Assembly: GCA_022432975.1 (NCBI GenBank)
Contig: CM039515.1
Coordinates: 18,075,488-18,139,487, forward strand
DNA: 64,000 nucleotides
Origin: Begonia masoniana
Lineage: Eukaryota > Streptophyta > Magnoliopsida > Cucurbitales > Begoniaceae
Direction: 5' to 3'
Below are positions 22,907 through 35,544 of the stretch, one piece after another. The notes under the pieces were generated by a model. That model worked only from the letters and a program-made list of their open reading frames with translations, did no database searches and was not told the DNA's origin. Numbering within the stretch: position 1 is the stretch's first letter; every line of letters begins with the position of its first letter. The position numbers and the translations under genes are program-made.

Positions 22907-24893
22907 TGTAACACCCCAAGTCTTTCAGACCCGGGTTAGCTATATAAAACATTGAACTGAACTAAGAGAAATTACGAAAAATTTCAAATTTTCTCCTAGT
23001 GATGATAAATCCATCTTTAACACTCAACTTTACAGCGGAAAACTCAATAAGTAGACAACACTTATAAATAGACAAAACGTTAAGACTTTTGACTGAGGGA
23101 ATTAAAAATCAAAGGACATCTACCGATTGTATTTAAACAACAACATCTACCGATTGTCACGTGAAACTCACTTGATTCATTAAACCTCATCCGATCACAA
23201 AACGACAAGGCTTATATCGACTTCTACCGGTTGACACATGCATAGCACGTGACTCATTAAGACTCCATCCAATCGCTAAACGACAAAACCTACATACACT
23301 CATCCGATGAAACAAACAACATCATCCGGTTGACATGCGTATCCCACGTGACACATTAAGACTTCATCCGATCGCTAAACGACAAAACTTATATACACTC
23401 ATCCGATAAAATAAACAACATCATCCGGTTGACATGCATATCCCACGTGACACATTAAGACTTCATCCGATCGTTAAACGACAAAACTTATATACACTCA
23501 TCCGATAAAACAAACAACATCATCCGGTTGACATGCGTATCCCACGTGACACATTAAGACTTCATCCGATCGCTAAACGAAAAAACTTATATACACTCAT
23601 CCGATAAAATAAACAACATCATCCGGTTGACATGCGTATCCCACGTGACACATTAAGACTTCATCCGATCGCTAAACGACAAAACTTATATACACTCATC
23701 CGATAAAACAAACAACATCATCTGGTTGACATCATCCGATAGAAGGCATCATCCGATGGAAGACATCATCCGACAGACAGAAAACTTTCAGACTTTCATA
23801 AACTTCAACATGACTGAATAAACTAACACACAGTTGGACCACAATCTCATTCAGAATATGTGTAGCAAGAGACTCTAACAAAACAGATCATTCTCAAACT
23901 CAGAAGTTAGTCAGTCAGGTTCCAGTATCCATCATTTGAGAAAACATCCTACATAGACCTCAGTATTCATAATCTTACTAACATGATAAAAGTAGTAACC
24001 AGGAATTTAAATCGCCTTTCCAGCCTCTCATTGACAACCAGGACACCTTCCAGCAATCAGCCTTAAACATCCTCATTAGACTTGAAATCCTGACCTGGTA
24101 GTTCTTCACCTACATCATAAGGTTTAAACTATAAGCCTAATGCTTAGTAAGAAGTGCAATACTAACATGTATGTATGAATGCACAATTCAAAGAAAACAT
24201 ATGTTCATGATCTTTTCGTGTTCTTGTTCTTGTACATGTTCATTGTTTACATCATATGGATTAAGGGAGGATTTGTGCCGAAAAGGGGGTTGACAGTGAG
24301 AGTGTACATAGTCCCTTGCGGGTCGTATTCATGATCCTTCTTTTGGACAGTGACATACGCCAAACCGCCCCCAACCCTCTCTTAATCCTTGTTGCATAAG
24401 TTTCATGTTCATATCTTGTTCATGGGAGTAGTCATGCACTTAAAACATTTTCATATGCCTGAGGAAAACATTCATGATGCATAAGCATGAGTGATCTCAG
24501 TTCATCAGACTATTGGACAAACCATTCATTCATCAAAGGATCATAACATCAACTCGAATATCATAACCAAACAGACAATAGCACAGAAAATCTTTAAACT
24601 CATAGACAACTTCTACCTAGTACCCTTGTGAATGTAGGGCCTTAATGGCCGGAAATCCTACTCACTCACTTACCTGGTTTCCTTAGCAACTTGAGCACCT
24701 TTCTTCAAACTTCTTCACCTAGAGCGTGGATTGTCGGAGTGGAAGCTGAAGAACTGGTCGCCGACGAAAGAATAGCTGGCAAAGAGGGAGCTCTGGAATG
24801 AAAGGAATCGCCGAGAGAGGAAATGTCAGCTACAGTGAGGTTTTAATGAGGTTTAAGAATTCCATAACCTGGCCTAAATTGCCGGGTATTACA
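22907..24893 (-). mobile_element. Solo Gypsy LTR inside the Cassandra LTR
   Basis: It begins TGTAACACCCC and ends CCGGGTATTACA, flanked by exact GGATC duplications (22902-22906 and 24894-24898). Read on the minus strand it starts TGTAATACCCGGC and ends in a GTTACA-type terminus, so it lies in minus orientation. Length 1987 bp. No coding frame. Confidence 0.92.
23230..23740. repeat. About 99-bp tandem repeat in the solo LTR
   Basis: ATCCGGTTGACATGC followed by ATCCCACGTGACACATTAAG recurs at about 23,323, 23,423, 23,522 and 23,621, with a partial copy at 23,722. Each full unit carries one CACGTG and one TTAAGACTTCATCCGATCG. Confidence 0.88.
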
Positions 24894-26099
24894 GGATCCA
24901 TTGCCAATTGTGCTCCAAAACACGTCTTACTAACTTGGGAGGGTTTTCTTACATATGTTTCATTTCCATATACTTCTCCAAGTGATGTGGGATTGTGACG
25001 ACCTACTTCTTACGACCCGGGATTTGCCTATACTCGAGTCCGGGATTTGCCTACACTCAGCTTAAGTCCCGAGGTTTGCCCAGCAGTCGTGCTCATACGT
25101 TCAAATTCAGGTCATCACAACAAAAATTATAATGAATTTCCAATTGTTCTTTCAAATATTTGGGTGTTGTGGTAGTTATTGCAGCCAGGGCAACAACTTT
25201 TCATTTCAAGAGAGAAATGAGGAACTTGAATCAGGTTAACTCGGATGCCCATGTATATCTTCGAAGCACAGACCGATATTGGGCTAGTCACGCATTTTAT
25301 TCGATTTTCAACTGTAAATTAGGTTTAAACAATTTATGTGAGTCATTCAATGCAGTTCTATTACCTGTAAGGGACAAACCTAACCATGTTCGAGATGATC
25401 CGAAAGTGCTTAATGACTAGAATTGTCAAAAAATATGAGAAGTTGGCATCGTCAACAGACGTCTTGTGTCCCCAGATAAGAAAAAAACTTGTAAAGCTAG
25501 AACGTGCAGCTCGAAATTGGAGTGCTATGTTTGTGGGAGCTGCACGATTTGAGGTCAACAATGACAACGAACAATAAGTTGTCGACATGAATACGTGTGG
25601 GTGCAACATTTGATGAGACGCAGATACATTTCAACACATTTCGCTCATAAACACACTTTCATTATTGTCTAATATAGTTTTCATTATGTGCAGGAATCTT
25701 CTACATGCGGCAGAGACATAAATGTATATCTATTCGGGCTGTAATTTATGTATTGATTATACTGTGTAATATTTGTATTTATTATAATGTGTAATTTAGA
25801 GAGATAAAATTGTAAAAATGGGCAGAGTTTTCTTTGTTTTATTACTCCCCCATATGTAGTTTCAAACAATTCCTACATATTCAAATCACAATTTTATAAC
25901 CAACAGCAAATTTCAGATAATTAAGTACCACTCAAGTACAATCATATACCGCATAGCATAAACTAAATGACAAGCGTAAGCTAAAGCACAATCATAGTAC
26001 TCATTGCATAAACTAAAGTACAAACATAAAGTAAAATACGTAAAATACAATACAAAACATAAACTAAACTACAGTGGGACATCGTTGTCATCTTGCTCC

Positions 26100-26319
26100 A
26101 TCCAATCCATGAAGGTTTTCGTCATCTCTCTCTATGTGACGGTAAGCTCCTAGACTCTACCTACAAGGAATTCTAGTCTCTGCTCCATCATGTCCAACCT
26201 ACTAGCCATTTGGAGGGACAATGACCGCGCGGTGGCCTCCTCCATAGAAACATCTGCAAAGGTGGAGGCTCCCTGATCTCCCTTGAACACCCAAGTCCCG
26301 TCGACTTCAACTAGGCTCA
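26100..26319 (-). pseudogene. C-terminal fragment of the MULE-2 second gene
   Basis: The minus frame ending at 26150 reads MSLVEVDGTWVFKG, then MEEATARSLSLQMASRLD and MEQRLEFLVGRV, a helical tail of the kind that ends plant transposon-associated proteins. It is convergent with the MULE-2 transposase, mirroring the two-gene layout of MULE-1. The upstream part was cut away by Gypsy A, whose LTR starts at 26320. Assignment rests on position and composition more than on a diagnostic motif. Confidence 0.4.
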
Positions 26320-28874
26320 TGTAACACCCGACATTTCGGCCAGGTGATTTTCTGACCATTTTCATTGTCACCCTCTTATTTAACCTTTATGATTTAAAAT
26401 TTAATGTTAAGACAAATTTATTACAAGTTGTGTGAAACTAGGTTGGGTGGCAGTTTTGTAATTAAAATCGATGGATTTAGTATAAATAGGAAATGGAAAC
26501 CTTAAACCTCATTTATTACCACTGTAGCCGACATTCCCTCTCGGCGATTCCTTCTTTCCCAAGTTCTTGCTCTCGGCTACCAGAACTTCCCTTTACCGAC
26601 GGCTGGTTTCGAGCTTGCTCTCCTCTGCAAATCCACACCCGAGGTATGAAATGGACAATGTAGTCATTCATTCGTAAATAGAGCTCTGTTTTCAGCTCGG
26701 CACTGAGTTCGGATTTTTAGCAGTGGTCGAGTAGTTTAAGACTTTTTAAAATCTGAGAGTAGAAATGTCATCCCGAATCGATTCTGAGCATTTTAAGTAA
26801 CCAACTCGGATTTAATCAATGGTAAAACCTGTCCACCTAGTTTCGGATTTCAGACTGCAGCGTGTCAAACAGAGGAATCGGAATGACTTTAGCTATTAGA
26901 TCCTAGGATGGTTTATGATTAGGACTATTAGGACTTTGTTTTAACTACTGTAATGTACATGTTTTAGGTGAAGAAGTTTAAAGGAAAGAAGCTCGGATTG
27001 CTAAGGAATCCAGGTAAGTGATTGTATTAAGATTTCCGGCCACTAGGGCCCTACACCGCAAGGGTATTAGGAAATCACTGAGATGTTAGCTTATTGACTA
27101 TGATTTGTTATTTCCACGATATGAAGAAGTTGTGTAAGTAAATGTAAAGTTACAGGATGTTTTACTTGTCCTCATGATATGACTTCTCTCTATGAACTTT
27201 ATGTCTATGCACTGTGTCCCTGTTATGATTAAGTTGAGAATATGAAAAGCAAATGTAACCAAGATTAAGTGCAGAGCGGGGAAAGACTATGTTATGTATG
27301 ACTCGCGAATTCTCCCACTGGTGGAGGCCGAGTTAATGATATGTATGATTCGCGAAATCTCCCACTGGTGGAGGCCGAGTTAATGATATGTACGACTCGC
27401 GAAATCTCCCACTGGTGGAGGCCGAGTTAATGATATGTATGGCTCGCGAATTCTCCCACTGGGGAGGCCGAGTGATGTATCATGATTGCCGCGATAGGCA
27501 AATGATTATGTACGACTGCCGCGATAGGCAAATGACTATGTACCCCTGTCTTCCTCCCTCGTTCCCTGCCTTAATATGTGTTATGTAAATGATAAAGATG
27601 AACATGAATGAAGAATGGTTTATGAACTATGTCTCTTTAAATTGTGTACTCATGTATATCTGTCAGCATGCATTCCTTACTAAGCATTAGGCTTATAGTT
27701 AAACCTTATGGTGTAGGTGAAGAAGGTTCAGGTGAGGATGTTATGTTCAAAGAGGATGCTTAAGGCTGGTTGCTGGAGGATGCTCAAGGTGACAGTGCGG
27801 GACTGGAGAGGCGATTTATGACCCCTGGTTAAGACTCTTATGTTACAGTATGTTAAAGGATATGGTAGCTTAAGTAGGATGAGATTATTTTAAAACGTTG
27901 AGCTTTGAAACTGTCTAGTGGATCACTGAGTCAGGGAATGATTATATAGATTTATAAATGATCTGTTGCTTAAGTCTTCCGCTATATGCATTTTGAATGA
28001 GTTGTGTTTTCTTTCTGTTGGGAGGAGTCATTTGATGATTTAGTGTTCTCTACCGTAAGACGGAAGCTGGATGAGGCAATCTTCCGGTTGACGTCATCGG
28101 CAGATGCCGAAGGGTAGTTGTTTGTTGGTTTAGTCTTCCGGCTGACGTCATCGGCAGATGCCGAAGGATAGTTGTATGATGGTTTAGTCTTCCGGATGAC
28201 GTCACCGGAAGATGTAAAATGTGTTTTGTCGTTTAGCGACCGGAAGATGTAAAATGTGTTTTGTCGTTTAGCGACCGGAAGATGTAAAATGTGTTTTGTT
28301 GTTTAGCGACCGGAAGATGTAAAATGTGTTTTGTCGTTTAGCGACCGGAAGATGTAAAATGTGTTTTGTCGTTTAGCGACCGGAAGATATAAAATGTGTT
28401 TTTGTCATTTAGTGACCGGATGATGTTTTAATTTAGCACGCGAGACCCACGTGCCCACCGGAAGATGTCTCCTTTTAGGCGATGTTAAGCGAGTCACGCG
28501 TAATGCACGTGATGACCGGACGACTAAATTTCTGAGGGTTGTCAACGCATGCAACCCATGCAAACCCGAGTGGTATTATGTTAAGAGAATTGAGGGCACC
28601 TCCTCTTTTCCCGAAATTGTCAAGAAACCAATGACCGAGTCTAGTCGCTCGACTCTGTGAAAGTTTGAGCCGACGAGGCGTGGGAAGTCGGGCACGAGAG
28701 GGTTCGTCTTCCTTAATGGTTCTGCGTCTCTATTACCAGTTTAGAAAAAAAAAATATATGTAAAATGTGAAAGTCTGTTGAGAGATAGTAAGTGAATGTA
28801 ATAATAGTAAAAGTCAAGCAAACGATTAATGAAAGAATATGAACACGTGACGGCTCCTGGCCGGGGTCGTTACA
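26320..28874 (+). repeat. 5' LTR of Gypsy A (2555 bp)
   Basis: It contains three internal arrays. Four ~46-bp units around GACTCGCGAA and CTCCCACTGGTGGAGGCCGA lie at 27,295-27,480. Two ~31-bp units GATTGCCGCGATAGGCAAAT lie at 27,484-27,545. Five or six 35-bp units GACCGGAAGATGTAAAATGT lie at 28,205-28,420. TGACGTCA occurs at 28,089, 28,143 and 28,197. Confidence 0.9.
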
Positions 28875-31800
28875 ATTGTGGTATCAGAGCAAAACCAGGT
28901 TCTAAAACCGATTCTGCAGACTGCCTTCCAGCACTGACTGTCACTTGAGCACACCTCAGCAACTGTAAGTATTTATGATTTCATGTATGTCATTAAGTTA
29001 AGTTATGCTTGTAATGATTTGTCTAGGAATCCCAAGATGGTTAGAGGTCAACAGAGAGAGAGCAATGAGGATAGCAATGCTATCGCTCAGTTGACTGAGT
29101 TGGTCATGCGCCAATCTCACCAGATAGAACGACTGATGACAGCTAGAGAAGAACAAGGCAACTCCAGTACTAACTCAACTCATGACCATGGGGGTGAGCG
29201 CTTTCACCGGCTTCGACCCCCGGTGTTTAATGGGTATGTTTCAAATCCTATTCATGCTGAGGAGTGGATCCGAAAGATTGAAGACATGTTTAAGTATGCA
29301 AAGGTTGACGAAGGGGATAAGGTCACCTATGCTGTCTTTCATTTGGAGTTAAGTGCAAGGCATTGGTGGGACTCGATCTAGAACACCGCTAATGCCGAGA
29401 CTATGACCTAGGGGATGTTCAAGACTGCTTTCTTTGACAAGTACTTTAATAGGACTGTTCGGGCCAACAAGAAGAAGGAGTTCATGAATCTACGACAAAC
29501 TGGCTCTGTGACGGATTATATATGTGAATTTGATGCTTTATCACGGTTTGCTCCCCGTATGATTGAGGATGAGGAAGATAAGATTTACCAGTTTGTTCAA
29601 GGACTGAAGCCAAGTCTGTACATGAAAGTGAAGACTGCCGGGATACATAATGTACCTTATGGTGAAGTGACGGCTAAGGCCTTGGAGCTAGAAGAGGCAG
29701 AAATGACAGCATATGCACAGCGCGAACAGCCAAAGAAACTCACGAAGGACACTCAGCCGCCACCACGTCAGAACAAGGGTTGGCAGCCACGACAGATCAG
29801 GGGACCACAGCAACAGCAGCATGGAATGAAGAGGCCCCTCAACCAGAATGATGACCAGGGAAAAGGAAAGAGACCTCTGGCGCCTCTATGCCCTACATGT
29901 CAGAGGAACCACCCTGGTGAGTGCAAGCTGCTTTCTGGCCGGTGTTTCAGGTGTGATAAGACCGGACACATGGTCAGAGATTGTCCCATGCCGCCAGACC
30001 CGAACCGTGCAAGGGTTGTACCCAGAGTGTATGCGTTGATGGAAGATGTGGGAGCTGATCAACATACAGTCATATCAGGTACCATCATGATCTGTGGTTT
30101 TGCTGCTTATACACTTATTGATACAGGGGCCACACACTCGTTTATATCAACCTTGTTTGTATGCAAACATAACATAGGACCCTTACCAGCTGAAAGGTCA
30201 TATAGTGTTGTGTTGCCATCAGGGAAGTCCCTACATTCAGAACAGATTGTTAAGGGTGACGTCGTGTCCTTAGGGGATAAGGATCTCTATGTGGAGTTAA
30301 TTGTCATTGACATAAAGGGGTATGAGGTGATATTAGGGATGGATTGGTTATTTAGACCATCATGCCACGATAAGTTGTAGATCTGGAATAGTTGATTTTA
30401 GACCCCCAAATGATAATCATTATTCCTTCCAAGCTATTCCTAAAATAAGTAAGATACCAATTATATCCTCACTAGAAATATACCGAATGCTGAGATGTGG
30501 TTGTGAGAGCTACCTGGCTAGTGTAATAGATGACCGGGTGAAGAATAAAATTGAGCTACAGGATATTCCTATAGTCCGAGAGTTTCCCGAGGCATTCTTA
30601 GATGATTTACCGGGTATACCACCCGATAGAGAAATAGAGTTTGTAATTGATACATACCCCGAGGCATCACCTGTATCTAAGAATCCCTACCGTATGGCAC
30701 CTGTTGAGTTGAAAGAATTGAAGGTTCAACTGCAGGAATTGGTTGACAAGGGATTTATTCGCCCCAGCAGTTCTCCTTGGGGTGCACCAGTCTTATTTGT
30801 AAGGAGAAGGATGGTTCTCTTAGAATGTGCATAGACTACAGGGAACTAAATAAGTGACAATCAAGAATAGGTACCCCTTACCCAGGATTGACGATTTGTT
30901 TGACCAATTGCAAGGAGCTAAGGTATTTTCAAAGATAGATTTACGTTCGGGTTATTACCAACTGAAGGTTTAAAGAAGGAGATATACCAAAGACAGCCTT
31001 CAGAACCCGCTATGGACATTATGATTCTTAGTCATGTCGTTTGGATTGACAACGCCCCTGCCGCTTTTATGGATCTAATGAACCGTGTGTTTCGTGAGTA
31101 TTTGGATAAGTTTGTGATTGTATTCATAGATGATATCTTGATATACTCCCAAACTGTGGCTGACCATGAAGAACATTTGAAAGTAGTTTTGACGACATTG
31201 AAGGAGCATCAACTTTACGCCAAGCTGTCTAAGTGTGAGTTTTGGTTAGATAAGGTTAATTTCCTTGGCCATGTAGTTTTTGCTAATGGCATATCTGTGG
31301 ACCCGACCAAAATTCAGGCGGTAAAGGATTGGCCTCAACCTAAGAATGCCAGCGAAGTCCGCAGCTTCCTTGGATTGGCAGGCTATTACAGGAAGTTCAT
31401 CAAGGGATTTTCCATGATAGCTAAACCCCTGACAGGTTGACAAGAAGGACATTAAGTATTCTTGGACTGAAGCCTGTGAAGACAGCTTCCAAACGTTAAA
31501 ACTGAAGTTAACAACAGCCCCTGTATTGACCCTCCCAACCGAAGAAGGAAAATTTAGTGTTTACTGTGATGCGTCTAAAGTCGGTTTAGGTTGTGTTCTG
31601 ATGCAAGAGGGAAAAGTTATAGCGTATGCTTCTAGGCAGCTAAAGAGTTACGAGCAAAATTACCCCACTCATGATCTAGAATTAGCTGCTGTTTTTTTTG
31701 CCTTGAAGATTTGGAGACACTATTTATATGGACAGCAATGTGAGGTGTTTTCTGACCATAAAAGTCTAAAGTACCTCTTCACACAGAAGGAATTGAACAT

Positions 31801-33315
31801 GAGACAGAGACGTTGGTTGGAATTTGTCAAGGACTACGATTTTGAGATCAAGTATCACCCCGGGAAGGCTAACTCTGTAGCTGATGCGTTGAGTAGGATG
31901 TCAACAACAATGCAGCCCGTGGTTTCAACCATGTCTATACCCTTAAGAACAGAAGTTCAGAAATTTGACTTGGAGATAGTTCCAGAATTATCAGTCTTGC
32001 TCGCTGAGTTAACTATTCAACCAACAATTTTGGAAAAGATCAAGGATGCACAACAGAAGGATTCAGTGGAAAATATCAGCATGATGGATAAGTTGAAGGA
32101 CACCACCTCCGAGTTCAGTCTCTCCAAGGATGGGATCCTGAGGTTTAGAAATCGGTGGTGCATTCCTAATGATGTGGAATTGCGTAAGTTGATCTTGGCT
32201 GAGGCGCACTCCTCTTCCTTTTCTGTACATCCTGGCTGCACCAAGATGTACCGAGACCTGAAGTTACAGTACTGGTGGCCTAACCTAAAAAGGGTGCAAA
32301 CAAGTCAAAGCCGAGCACCAACGTCCAGGAGGTACTCTTCAGCCGTTGCCTATTCCCGAATGGAAGTGGGAACATATAGCTATGGATTTTGTTGTAGGAC
32401 TACCTAAGACGACAAAAGGGCATGATTGTATTTGGGTTGTGGTGGATAGACTGACGAAATCGGCCCATTTCTTACCTGTAAGGACCACCCTATACGATGG
32501 ACCAATTTGCTGATCTTTATGTTCAGGAAATTATTAGGTTGCATGGGATCCCTGTATCCATTGTCTCTGACCGTGACCCCAGGTTCACCTCTCGATTCTG
32601 GAAAAGTTTGCAGGGTACATTAGGTACAAAGTTATCTTTCAGCACAGCTTTTCACCCACAGACCGATGGCCAATCAGAAAGGACGATTCAAATACTCGAA
32701 GATATGTTGAGAGCATGTGTACTTGACTTTCAGACAACTTGGAGCAGACAATTACCTCTGGTTGAGTTCTCCTCAATAACAGTTATCAGTCCACCATTGG
32801 TATGGCACCTTATGAAGCACTGTATGGTAGGAAATGTAGGTCACCCCTTTACTGGGACGAGGTTGGTGAAACAAAACTTCTTGGACCTGATATTCTGCAG
32901 CAAATGTCAGATAAGATTGCCACTATTCAGAAAAGAATGATGACTGCACAAAGCCGGCAGAAGTGTTATGCAGATCAAAGGAGAAGGGAACTCGAGTTTT
33001 CAGTAGGAGATGAAGTATTCTTAAAGGTGTCACCATTTAGAGGAGTCTTAAGATTTGGCAAGAAGAGAAAACTTAATCCTAGATTTATTGGACCCTTCCC
33101 TGTCTTGGCAAAAATCGGGAGTACGGCTTACAGACTGCAACTGCCCCCATCGTTGGATAAGTTCATAATGTCTTCCATGTGTCAATGTTAAGGAAGTGCA
33201 TGCGTGATCCGATGCAGGTCATCAAGCCATCGGGCAATTTAAATTGGTTTAGAAACCGGACACTGGAGTATGAGGGAGAACCCGTACAGATACGTGAACC
33301 ATTTATTCGGATGAT
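26320..33315 (+). mobile_element. Gypsy A: Tekay-like chromovirus, 3' truncated
   Basis: The 5' LTR (26320-28874, TGTAACACCCG to GGTCGTTACA) is followed by the tRNA-Met primer site TGGTATCAGAGC (28879-28890), leader, and gag-pol. The element loses homology near 33,315, inside the region before the chromodomain, so the 3' end of pol and the 3' LTR are missing from the window. Confidence 0.9.
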
Positions 33316-33345
33316 GAGATGGCCCCAAAGCATACGAGTGAAGGG
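29037..33345 (+). pseudogene. Gypsy A gag-pol, degenerate
   Basis: The likely start is ATG 29037 (MVRGQQRESN). In order: gag at 29037-29780 with a stop at 29379; a zinc knuckle CFRCDKTGHMVRDC at 29943-29984; protease LIDTGATHSFIS near 30,113; reverse transcriptase from about 30,560 to 31,440 with the catalytic FIDDILIYS at 31,122-31,148; RNase H from about 31,526 ([25 protein letters not shown]). Then come an integrase zinc-binding region near 32,210-32,290 ([11 protein letters not shown]), an integrase core at about 32,380-32,830 (SIVSDRDPRFTSRFW) and an integrase C-terminal part to 33,191. Frameshifts or stops break it at least six times. Homology stops before the chromodomain, and the remaining sequence to 33,345 is unrelated. 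Confidence 0.88.
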
Positions 33346-34225
33346 CAAAACTTCGGGGATTTGCTGTGGTGAAAAATAATGTTCTTTCGGCCATTAGAGG
33401 CGAAGTAAAAAGGTATCTCTGCAAAGGCTTTGATATCAGTATCATCAAATAACATATTATTGTCATCAAACCAATAAAAAGCTACCAAAGTAAGCAAATA
33501 AGACAAGACCTGACCTACGGCAAAATTCCCCAAGGACAGGAAGGCTAATCCAATACATGCAGAGCACTCTTCCGGCACCCTCAGTTCGAGCTCTCTTTGT
33601 TTGCTGCAAGAAGGCAATTGTACTGCTTAATGTGGCTCTGCTTGCTGGGGTGATTTGGACGCCTATACCCATGGAACACACCTCACGATGTCACAGCAAT
33701 CCAGAATTCATCTATGAGCATAGTGTTCCCCCCCACCAGCACCGCAAAAGTGTCTCCAGCTCTTCATTGTCCCTTCCGCTTCCAACCCCTCTTCATCCTC
33801 CGAAAAATAAACAACTATTCTACAAAAAAATTGCATGGCGTTTTCATAGATTCAGAACCCAAAAAAAAAACCCCGCTATTTATGGCAGCAAACAAAAAAC
33901 AGCAAAAATAGTGAGGCCAAATACAGTACTAGCAAATTATTCGGTACAGTACAATCCTTCAGGGATACAAATCTAAAATATTTACTATTTGACTGTCTAA
34001 TTCATGACAGCAAATATAGCCTTACAAAAAAGATAAATTCTGACCGAGGAATACATAAAAATCTGGTGTTCAATAATCATGATCTGAGAATAAATGCATG
34101 TGCACGTTGCATAGCTCATGATGTGAATTATCAAAGCTAGAGAGAAGATCATTTCAAACCTTTGCACTAGTTTTTTGGATGTGTTACAATGCTGAGAATT
34201 CGAAACTGTCGATGGAATTTATCTT
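33316..34225. other. Unclassified DNA after Gypsy A
   Basis: Minus-strand open frames at 33303-33617 and 33466-33681 overlap. One contains a hydrophobic stretch (LSLGNFAVGQVLSYLLTLVA) that could be a membrane segment, but no family is recognised and no start or splice structure is convincing. The remainder is AT-rich. Confidence 0.3.
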
Positions 34226-34325
34226 NNNNNNNNNNNNNNNNNNNNNNNNNNNNNNNNNNNNNNNNNNNNNNNNNNNNNNNNNNNNNNNNNNNNNNNNNNN
34301 NNNNNNNNNNNNNNNNNNNNNNNNN
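34226..34325. other. Assembly gap, 100 N
   Basis: Exactly 100 unknown bases, the conventional placeholder for a gap of unknown size. Adjacency of features on the two sides is not proven. Confidence 0.98.
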
Positions 34326-34485
34326 CAGCTTAGGGCTTCTTCCGTGAGCCCATCCTCAGACCAGAAATAGAGGCTGGCAAGCAAAAGGCACAACCCCAGC
34401 AACAACAGCAAAGAGGTGTAAAGAGACCTTCTAAAAGAGGTAATATCGACGGGACCAGGAAAGCAGGTACAAGGGGCTCCTCAAA

Positions 34486-34487
<2 letters not shown>
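34326..34487 (+). pseudogene. Gypsy gag fragment
   Basis: AGAAATAGAGGCTGGCAAGC, then CAACAGCAAAGAGGTGTAAA and GTACAAGGGGCTCCTCAAAT, parallel the gag region of Gypsy B at about 52,030-52,150 (after gag, before the zinc knuckle). The fragment is out of frame. It directly abuts the N gap on one side and a T run on the other. Confidence 0.65.

Positions 34488-34524
<37 letters not shown>
34488..34524. repeat. Poly-T run, about 36 bases
   Basis: An uninterrupted T tract, the longest homopolymer in the window. It could be a reversed poly-A tail or an assembly-sensitive microsatellite. Confidence 0.9.
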
Positions 34525-34527
<3 letters not shown>

Positions 34528-35026
34528 CTTTACGCAAAAATATACGACTTTTGTGAAACTTGAAAAATCTTTAGCTACCTGAAAATCAAGAAGAAAACTT
34601 ACCTTACCAGGTCCTTTTCTGTTTGAATCCATGCGAGACTAAAATTCGTCACCTCTCGGAAAATTTTTCAAGTCCAATTAAGCTTCTAGTGGAGGCAATG
34701 GAGGGGGAAGAGAGAGAGAGGGAAATGTGGAGGTAGAATGACTTGCTAATTCACAACTGCTTGAACGAATATTAACTAATAAAGCTGCAGAATCATGGGT
34801 AACAGACAATCATAAGCTGGTGCAACAATGCAAAAATGATATTGAAATTGAGAGTTGTCCTGTCAATCTGCATGCAGTGTTCTACAAGAGCTCTTGGCTA
34901 CTTACAACCTGAGTTTTTACTGCTTACAAATACAGCTACTACTACATTGGCTGGTGTTAACTTTTCTTCATTGGCCACGAGCAGTCTTGAATTCTTCAAA
35001 TTGTCAATCAACAAGAGATCATAAGA
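34525..35026. other. Unclassified; possible minus-strand first exon
   Basis: On the minus strand a pyrimidine-rich leader (34720-34690) precedes ATG at 34632 (MDSNRKGPGK), followed by a GTAAGT donor near 34600. This looks like a short first exon, but no downstream exon could be identified across the gap. Nothing else is recognised up to 35026. Confidence 0.25.
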
Positions 35027-35544
35027 AAAGAAAAAGGGAAAAGAATTTAGCCCCCAACGTATGAGATCAATGGTCAATTGGCCCCTAACGTTTATTTTTG
35101 ACCCAATCAGCCCCTATCGTTGACGCCGTTTGCAATTCGATCTCTCCTGTCAATTTTCCAGTTAAATTTGATACGTGCTCTGCACGTGCACTTCAAAATC
35201 TCCAAACTACCATTTCCCCTTTACTTTCTCTCTCTCTCCTCCGTCTGAAACACTCGCCCCGCCTATACTTATAACACAGGGGCGATTACTCGCCTGCCCA
35301 GACTCATCTAACAAACTCATCCACGAAATGGTTCACCATTCTATTATCGAAATTTTCTCCACCGAGATGAGAATCGCCATTAGTGGCCTTAACTTCTATT
35401 ATCGAAATCTTCTCCACCGAGATGACTCTTCTTCTCCCTTCAGAAACTGTTGATCTTGCTTCATCTTATCGAGCTAGACAAAAGCATTAGGAGCCAACAA
35501 TTATAATTACGATCAACAGAACTTAACTGACGCAAAAAAGATTT

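Larger units (their letters stand above)
22743..25119 (-). mobile_element. Solo Cassandra LTR in MULE-2
   Basis: A single minus-oriented Cassandra LTR (TATAACGACCCC... to ...GGTCATCACA) is flanked by an exact ACAAA duplication (22738-22742 and 25120-25124). It is itself split at 22907-24893 by a Gypsy LTR. The missing interior and partner LTR point to LTR-LTR recombination before or after that second insertion. Confidence 0.9.
21960..25577 (+). pseudogene. MULE-2 transposase, split by nested LTRs
   Basis: This is a plus-oriented relative of the MULE-1 transposase. A MuDR-type N-terminal domain is at 21960-22160 (GQKFYHDVEYALNNGYEIKF, CEDGCDWRLHGSKMQN). A degenerate catalytic region lies at about 22580-22720 (NGNNEIYLVVVVNVES). 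The gene is then interrupted at 22743 by a solo Cassandra LTR and resumes at 25120. The C-terminal part, 25160-25577, has FKREMRNLNQVNSDAHVYLR, LCESFNAVLLPVRDKP and a region rich in charged residues. Frameshifts and stops are frequent, for example after FNDSHNC near 22165. Confidence 0.75.

Noticed and set aside
33303..33681. Possible membrane protein exon on the minus strand
   Set aside because: Two overlapping frames, no family, no consistent start or splice sites; kept only as unclassified DNA.
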